Source: Mesaphorura yosii (taxonomy: Eukaryota; Arthropoda; Collembola; Poduromorpha; Tullbergiidae). Taken from it: a stretch of DNA of 20,983 bases. Location: the NCBI GenBank assembly GCA_009869945.1, contig WIXG01000798.1, forward strand, positions 1 through 20,983. Direction: 5' to 3'. The notes under the pieces were generated by a model. It did not search any database. It was given only the letters and a program-made list of their open reading frames with translations, and was not told the origin of the DNA. This document shows, piece by piece, positions 19,701 to 20,983 of the stretch; the first letter of the stretch is position 1, and the number at the start of each line of letters is the position of its first letter. The translations under genes were made by a program, and so were the position numbers.

Positions 19701-20512
19701 AGATAATCGCGATGCAGGAGTCGGCGAATAAGATTATTATTCAGACGACGGCGACGAAAAAGGAGCCCGAACAGCAGCAGCTGAAAGCACAATTGCAGCA
19801 GACACTTCTCCAAGTCTCCAGCAGCAACCCACCGCCTGGCAGCACAAGTAACAATCTGTACACGAATGCGACCGTCCTGCCCGGATCGGGCGCTGGAGCT
19901 TCCCGGAAGAAGTCAGTTCCCATGCTCTCAAACATCTTCGAAGAGAAGTCTTCGAACCCTGGAAGCCCATCGCCTCACGTCACCTCCATCGCTCAGGACA
20001 CAGTGCAGAGCGAAGGTTGCAGTAAGAGTGCAGTGCCCGAAGTGCAGACAACAGCGGTGGTCGAAGTCGAAGCGCTCGTCTCGTGCAACCCGGAGCAGGA
20101 AATCATCTCCCCAACAAGTCCGTCTGAAAACGAGGTCCACATTGGAGATGATTTGTACATGGACGCCGTGGAGGAAGAGGACGACGAGCCCAGAGCAAAG
20201 CTCGCACTCGCCCCATGCGCCTCCTCCGAGCACGAGGGTGATGCCGAAGAGCCGCCGAGCAGAAGGTCAGCCAATAGTGGCTCGAAGAATAAGCGCTGCT
20301 TGAAGCAGGACACAATCGAGTTCATCGACGAGGACGGCGACGGTGGGGATGACGTCGTCGAGACGACACCGCCACAGGACGGAGAAGTAAAACCGGTCAC
20401 AGCAGTGCACCCGGTCGAGACGGCGATAGCGGATGAGAAGAAGAAAGAGAGTCCAATAGTGATGCTGGATTTAGACGACAAGTCGCGGTTCACGGAGGAG
20501 GTCACCGTCTGA
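477..20512 (+). CDS. GPR158/GPR179-family class C orphan GPCR (smog/CG31760-like), 12 exons
   Basis: The exons are 477-1755, 13031-13217, 14407-14524, 15720-15863, 16444-16644, 17114-17182, 17747-17856, 17927-18141, 18897-19035, 19098-19203, 19342-19548 and 19619-20512. All introns are GT-AG and all phases agree; the total of 3669 nt gives 1222 residues, close to human GPR158 length as I recall it. Domains seen: signal peptide (about 1-33), glycosylated linker, Cache-like ectodomain (about 270-500), Cys-rich stalk (529-606), seven helices (about 613-853), coiled coil (from 926) and acidic tail. Class C hallmarks include the TM3 block WLREVGFSLAYG, an FNESK motif in ICL3, and cysteines 679 and 763 placed for the TM3-ECL2 disulfide. 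In this family GPR158 binds RGS7-Gbeta5 and glycine, and fly smog acts in Fog signalling during gastrulation. Whether this gene is the smog or the CG31760 orthologue cannot be decided by eye, so no symbol is given. Confidence 0.93.
1756..7597 (+). other. First intron of the receptor gene, 5' part
   Basis: This is 5.8 kb of the 11.3 kb intron. I see only short, unconvincing ORFs on either strand, no domain, no tRNA and no tandem array. Short regulatory-like words occur: TTAATTA, TTACGTCA and ATTTGCAT within 3608-3643, and an isolated TATAAAAG at 4302-4309. There is a perfect 17-bp palindrome at 6942-6958. Large 5' introns of developmental receptors often carry enhancers; that is inference here. 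Confidence 0.6.
3608..3643. promoter_or_regulatory. Candidate enhancer word cluster (homeodomain, CRE, POU octamer)
   Basis: Within 36 bp lie TTAATTA (3608-3614), a CRE-like TTACGTCA (3612-3619) overlapping it, and a perfect POU octamer ATTTGCAT (3636-3643). Such words arise often by chance in AT-rich introns; the tight clustering is the only support. Confidence 0.2.
7598..7933. mobile_element. MITE-like foldback element in intron 1
   Basis: The two ends are inverted copies. The left arm (7598-7678) starts GAGTCCCTCTGTCTCAGTCC. The right arm (7866-7933), read on the minus strand, starts GAGTCCCTCCGTCTCAATCC. They stay alignable for about 65-70 bp once one 14-bp tandem unit in the left arm is gapped out. 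Each arm is built from short direct repeats of a TCCCT-containing unit. The centre of about 190 bp has no coding potential. CGTAG occurs just outside both ends (7586-7590 and 7937-7941) and is a possible target-site duplication, though it does not abut the arms exactly. Confidence 0.6.
7934..9000 (+). other. First intron between the foldback repeat and the TIR element
   Basis: Non-coding, with no domain or RNA gene seen. Its last part holds a perfect hairpin: TTGAATTTC at 8966-8974 and GAAATTCAA at 8982-8990 around a T-rich 7-nt loop, ending 10 bp before the left inverted repeat of the next element. Confidence 0.5.
9001..9027 (+). repeat. Left terminal inverted repeat
   Basis: 27 bp starting CCCGATGTGC and ending TTCGGCCCG, pairing with 11351-11376. 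Identity covers the first 10 and last 9 bases; the middle matches only in GAG. Confidence 0.6.
9290..9295 (-). terminator. Polyadenylation signal AATAAA for the DUF4806-type gene
   Basis: AATAAA on the minus strand about 120 nt beyond the stop codon, inside the TIR-bounded segment. It supports a self-contained transcription unit. Confidence 0.5.
9415..9621 (-). CDS. DUF4806-type gene, exon 4 (C-terminal domain)
   Basis: The acceptor ATCCCCTTAG precedes 9621. It encodes QKQLMFIGGKSPSAITQRIL, then LANHIAEKLSLTGRGKK and about 25 more residues to a TGA at 9417-9415. The IGG and TGRGKK motifs match the most conserved parts of DUF4806. The tail after FYQLLLGML looks less conserved. Confidence 0.72.
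   Translation of the reverse strand, partial: QKQLMFIGGKSPSAITQRILNHVLANHIAEKLSLTGRGKKTVAGINDTAFYQLLLGMLNWSFSCGTEL
9415..10892 (-). CDS. DUF4806-type protein, four exons, antisense within receptor intron 1
   Basis: The exons (minus strand) are 10892-10682, 10607-10362, 10278-9869 and 9621-9415, with introns of 74, 83 and 247 bp, all GT-AG with matching phases; 1074 nt gives 357 residues. The ATG at 10892 has A at -3 and G at +4. The N-terminus GYSVVEFTNENNVAVVSSTW and then WLKYPCRLLKSYDNYKQAVK follow the SVVEF...W...YP...Y..A pattern I know from arthropod DUF4806 proteins. A basic stretch, KRRRRIETHRPNKRQR, looks like a nuclear localisation signal. The C-terminal domain reads about EKLQKQLMFIGGKSPSAITQ, then ILNHVLANHIAEKLSLTGRG and KKT, with the IGG and TGRGKK landmarks of DUF4806. 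The molecular function is unknown to me. No frameshift or internal stop was seen, so it looks intact. A further small exon at the 3' end cannot be excluded. Confidence 0.75.
9869..10278 (-). CDS. DUF4806-type gene, exon 3
   Basis: The acceptor TTTTTCAG precedes 10278. The exon includes a helical stretch (LATISSNIQELLRRFPSAEA) and leads into the domain with LEAWSALNDWLNLDGNIEKL. The donor GTGAGT at 9868 was preferred over reading on to the in-frame stop at 9731, because it restores the family's KL...L..IGG order across the next junction. Confidence 0.72.
10362..10607 (-). CDS. DUF4806-type gene, exon 2 (basic linker)
   Basis: The acceptor TTTAG precedes 10607, and the split codon becomes Asp. 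It encodes NYKQAVKACAKAEITSNLET, then the basic FKRRRRIETHRPNKRQR and a Ser/Pro/Thr-rich linker. It ends in phase 1 at GTGAGT (10361). Confidence 0.75.
10682..10892 (-). CDS. DUF4806-type gene, exon 1 (N-terminal SVVEF module)
   Basis: It encodes MATKLGYSVVEFTNENNVAV, then a Trp/Cys-containing stretch ending LKYPCRLLKSY. It ends in phase 1 at GTAAGG (10681-10676). An upstream out-of-frame ATG at 10908 overlaps the start. Confidence 0.75.
11351..11376 (-). repeat. Right terminal inverted repeat
   Basis: 26 bp; on the minus strand it reads CCCGATGTGC, seven to eight variable bases, then TTCGGCCCG, matching the left end. On the plus strand it contains CCGGGCCGAAT (from 11350), which recurs at 18650-18660. 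Confidence 0.6.
11377..13030 (+). other. First intron, 3' part
   Basis: Non-coding. There is a near-perfect 20-bp palindrome at 12054-12073 (one mismatched pair) around GAGTACTC. No domain-bearing ORF or RNA gene was seen. The intron closes with a pyrimidine-rich tract and TTCATAG at 13030. Confidence 0.55.
13031..13217 (+). CDS. Receptor exon 2: central Cache ectodomain
   Basis: It follows a TTCATAG acceptor and completes the phase-1 codon of exon 1 as Ala, then reads YHQYPLNDTHHFPGRTVDEI and ends TVPFFGFRDGTYFFK. It carries an N-glycosylation sequon (NVT), a Cys in FDCGGGN, and the WMMTYTVPFFG segment typical of Cache-type beta sheet in GPR158-like receptors. The donor is GTAAGT at 13218, phase 2. 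It lies 11.3 kb from exon 1, so the ectodomain is split by the largest intron in the gene. Confidence 0.9.
13218..14406 (+). other. Receptor intron 2
   Basis: 1189 bp with GTAAGT at the start and CCAG at the end. Nothing recognisable inside. Confidence 0.8.
14407..14524 (+). CDS. Receptor exon 3: end of Cache domain and start of stalk
   Basis: The acceptor CGGCCAG ends at 14406. The codon split from exon 2 becomes Lys, followed by GTSGIDIDLRRVDIDQCY, then a run ending NKCKNATTQ. The GIDIDLRRVDIDQC block is highly characteristic of the GPR158/smog ectodomain. Two cysteines and one sequon (NAT) are present. The donor GTGAGG is at 14525, phase 0. Confidence 0.92.
14525..15719 (+). other. Receptor intron 3
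   Basis: 1195 bp, GTGAGG to GCAG. About the last 390 bp stay open in the frame of exon 4 but show no conserved sequence. There is a short palindrome with 6-bp arms near 15001. Nothing else recognised. Confidence 0.8.
15720..15863 (+). CDS. Receptor exon 4: EGF-like stalk
   Basis: The acceptor TTTGCAG ends at 15719 and the exon is 48 codons, phase 0 at both ends. It begins CVPIKGLGFRRGSYKCECRR and continues through GFYFPNVTSPLKYFNGSQ. The CxPIxGxGFRRGSYxCxCRxGFYFP pattern is the family's EGF-like calcium-binding-type stalk, which links the Cache domain to the membrane core. Two further sequons (NVT, NGS) are present. The donor is GTGAGT at 15864. The frame stays open into the flanking introns on both sides, so exon limits rest on splice sites and family similarity. 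Confidence 0.92.
15864..16443 (+). other. Receptor intron 4
   Basis: 580 bp, AT-rich, GTGAGT to GCAG. Nothing recognisable inside. Confidence 0.8.
16444..16644 (+). CDS. Receptor exon 5: Cys-rich linker and TM1
   Basis: The acceptor CTCCGCAG ends at 16443; the exon is 67 codons, phase 0 at both ends. The first part has a dense cysteine pattern (CLPCPVDCEQCEDDRPC, residues about 590-606), which is the membrane-proximal cysteine-rich segment. It is followed by the first membrane helix (about 613-635, LNWVMRTAILILQSGIIAML onward) and a basic/aromatic end, FTWRYSEVK. The donor GTGAGA is at 16645. Confidence 0.93.
16645..17113 (+). other. Receptor intron 5
   Basis: 469 bp, GTGAGA to GCAG. Nothing recognisable inside. 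Confidence 0.8.
17114..17182 (+). CDS. Receptor exon 6: TM2
   Basis: A short 23-codon exon after the acceptor GCCGCAG, phase 0 at both ends: VVRAASPVLLRFIVLGAFFI then YCT. It encodes intracellular loop 1 (the RAASP segment, as in other class C receptors) and the second helix. The donor is GTGAGT at 17183. Confidence 0.92.
17183..17746 (+). other. Receptor intron 6
   Basis: 564 bp, GTGAGT to GCAG with a good pyrimidine tract. Nothing recognisable inside. Confidence 0.8.
17747..17856 (+). CDS. Receptor exon 7: ECL1 and TM3
   Basis: The acceptor GTACGCAG ends at 17746. It encodes TLVMYPTPSLFTCTARVWLR then EVGFSLAYGALMLKTW. Cys 679 is in the position of the conserved class C TM3 cysteine, and the RVWLREVGFSLAYGxLxLKTWR block is a strong class C signature. 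It ends in phase 2 at GTGAGA (17857), with a 70-bp intron following. Confidence 0.94.
17927..18141 (+). CDS. Receptor exon 8: ICL2, TM4 and ECL2
   Basis: The acceptor CCCGCAG ends at 17926, and the split Arg codon restores TWR-ISVIFRVRSAKAVKITD. TM4 is about 727-745 (LGVIVAVFTALLTIRTLV). ECL2 carries Cys 763 in LKAWLCESDWWDHSF, the expected partner of the TM3 cysteine. The exon ends in phase 1 at GTGAGT (18142). Confidence 0.93.
18142..18896 (+). other. Receptor intron 8 with a GC-rich patch
   Basis: 755 bp between TM4/ECL2 and TM5 exons. Around 18578-18670 the sequence becomes strongly GC-rich, with CCCGCC and GGCGGG words able to pair, and contains CCGGGCCGAAT (18650-18660), which also occurs at the right end of the TIR element. 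It may be a relic of a related mobile element. Confidence 0.6.
18897..19035 (+). CDS. Receptor exon 9: TM5, ICL3 and most of TM6
   Basis: The acceptor TTCCGCAG ends at 18896. It encodes ELSLLVWGIRLCIVVRKAPS then EFNESKFISLAIYNEFLLSL. TM5 is about 772-790. ICL3 contains FNESK, the class C ICL3 hallmark, and TM6 starts near residue 803. It ends in phase 2 at GTGAGT (19036), with a 62-bp intron following. Confidence 0.93.
19098..19203 (+). CDS. Receptor exon 10: end of TM6, ECL3 and TM7
   Basis: The acceptor TTTACAG ends at 19097. It encodes LFLQSPANPDLLYIIFFCHV then QLTMTLLLCLIFGSK. TM7 is about 832-853. The exon ends in phase 0 at GTGAGC (19204). Confidence 0.92.
19342..19548 (+). CDS. Receptor exon 11: juxtamembrane tail
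   Basis: The acceptor CTCTGTAG ends at 19341; 69 codons. It starts AYIVFRGGDKQQDEARAANP and continues with a Ser/His/Gly-rich stretch ending HGLSNTSLVS. The donor GTAAGT at 19549 is used in this model. A second in-frame donor, GTGAGC, starts at 19543 and would remove two residues (Val-Ser). The Ser/His-rich stretch is likely cytoplasmic and disordered. Confidence 0.87.
19619..20512 (+). CDS. Receptor exon 12: coiled coil and acidic C-terminal tail
   Basis: The acceptor CTTGCAG ends at 19618; 297 residues then TGA at 20510-20512. It opens EEFHRIYTQLEDLKKHNLKL, a predicted coiled-coil helix. The family's RGS7-Gbeta5-binding region lies just after TM7, so this segment is the candidate for that role. 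A Gln-rich run follows, then a long disordered region with acidic clusters (AVEEEDDEPRAK, FIDEDGDGGDDVVE). The last residues EEVTV fit a class II PDZ ligand. Other frames and the antisense strand also stay open here, which reflects biased composition rather than extra genes. Confidence 0.9.
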   Translation, partial: EEFHRIYTQLEDLKKHNLKLGEIALVGKIIAMQESANKIIIQTTATKKEPEQQQLKAQLQQTLLQVSSSNPPPGSTSNNLYTNATVLPGSGAGASRKKSVPMLSNIFEEKSSNPGSPSPHVTSIAQDTVQSEGCSKSAVPEVQTTAVVEVEALVSCNPEQEIISPTSPSENEVHIGDDLYMDAVEEEDDEPRAKLALAPCASSEHEGDAEEPPSRRSANSGSKNKRCLKQDTIEFIDEDGDGGDDVVETTPPQDGEVKPVTAVHPVETAIADEKKKESPIVMLDLDDKSRFTEEVTV

Positions 20513-20983
20513 CCATGTTCCATGTGGAACTCTGTGATTATGGGACGCATGACAAAAGTGATGTGTGTAACTGTGAGTGCTATCCCGATATTATACTTAT
20601 ACTCTCATACTCTCATAATACTCAATATTATTTTACGAATTTGATTAAAATGGATGGAGGATTTATTACACAGGTGCTCGGATTCCATGCATTATTCATC
20701 CTCTATCATTTCCGCATTAATTAATTACTTGGTTTCCGTAGATTCCGGAATGAGGACAATGAACGATTCTTACAATTCCAGTTTGGCATTCGGTTGAATC
20801 CATTTCTGCACCTTCTTCATGCAACGCTTCTGCATTGTTCGCGGGGCGAAAATCGCCCCGCAGTCAACTCGTGTAATCTTTTGTCTTGGCAAGACTCGAG
20901 TTTTATTCAATTAATGGAATGAAAACAATAGCAGCGACCACAGAAGGGGATTTGGAGACAGACGGAGACAGGCAGAAGTCTAC
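20513..20983 (+). other. 3' UTR and downstream flank of the receptor gene
   Basis: AT-rich sequence after the TGA. No AATAAA was found on the plus strand. The variant ATTAAA at 20644-20649 is the best candidate polyadenylation signal, about 130 nt past the stop. No further gene was seen to the window edge. Confidence 0.6.
20644..20649 (+). terminator. Candidate polyadenylation signal ATTAAA of the receptor gene
   Basis: The commonest variant of AATAAA, placed about 130 nt downstream of the stop codon. The UTR could continue beyond it. Confidence 0.35.

Noticed and set aside
19866..20303. 145-codon open frame in a second plus-strand frame of the last exon
   Set aside because: Shadow of the real reading frame; composition is Arg/Ser-rich and no recognisable domain is present.
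19993..20550. Long antisense open frame (185 codons) opposite the last exon
   Set aside because: It is Ser/Thr-rich low-complexity sequence mirroring the biased codons of the sense exon, with no domain or splice evidence.

Overview
This is a eukaryotic, almost certainly arthropod, genomic window. The main gene has 12 coding exons with GT-AG introns of very uneven size (62 bp to 11.3 kb). Coding sequence is richer in GC than the introns. The protein family and the second, nested gene (a DUF4806-type protein) both point to arthropods. I cannot place it below phylum; a non-dipteran arthropod is a guess.

Main gene (+ strand, 477-20512): a class C orphan G-protein-coupled receptor of the GPR158/GPR179 family, the group that contains Drosophila smog (CG31660) and CG31760. 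Twelve exons join in frame to a predicted 1222-residue protein. The order is: signal peptide; long, low-complexity, N-glycosylated linker; Cache-type ectodomain; cysteine-rich EGF-like stalk; seven membrane helices; coiled-coil juxtamembrane segment; acidic disordered tail ending in a possible PDZ ligand. Start, stop and every splice phase are consistent, so the gene looks complete and intact.

Layout: 1-476 is promoter/5' UTR with short upstream ORFs. 477-1755 is exon 1, which ends inside the Cache domain. 1756-13030 is an 11.3 kb first intron. It holds a foldback MITE-like repeat (7598-7933) and a 2.4 kb segment (9001-11376) bounded by imperfect terminal inverted repeats, which contains an antisense, four-exon, apparently intact gene for a DUF4806-type protein. 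13031-20512 holds the other eleven exons, which encode the rest of the Cache domain, the stalk, the 7TM core and the tail. 20513-20983 is 3' UTR and flank.

How the parts relate: the receptor is an ordinary developmental or neuronal signalling gene. The accessory element in its first intron is the unusual part. Its TIRs enclose a complete spliced gene with its own start, stop and polyadenylation signal, but I found no recognisable transposase. It may be a DNA element whose cargo or mobility factor is the DUF4806 protein, which would make that uncharacterised family transposon-linked here.
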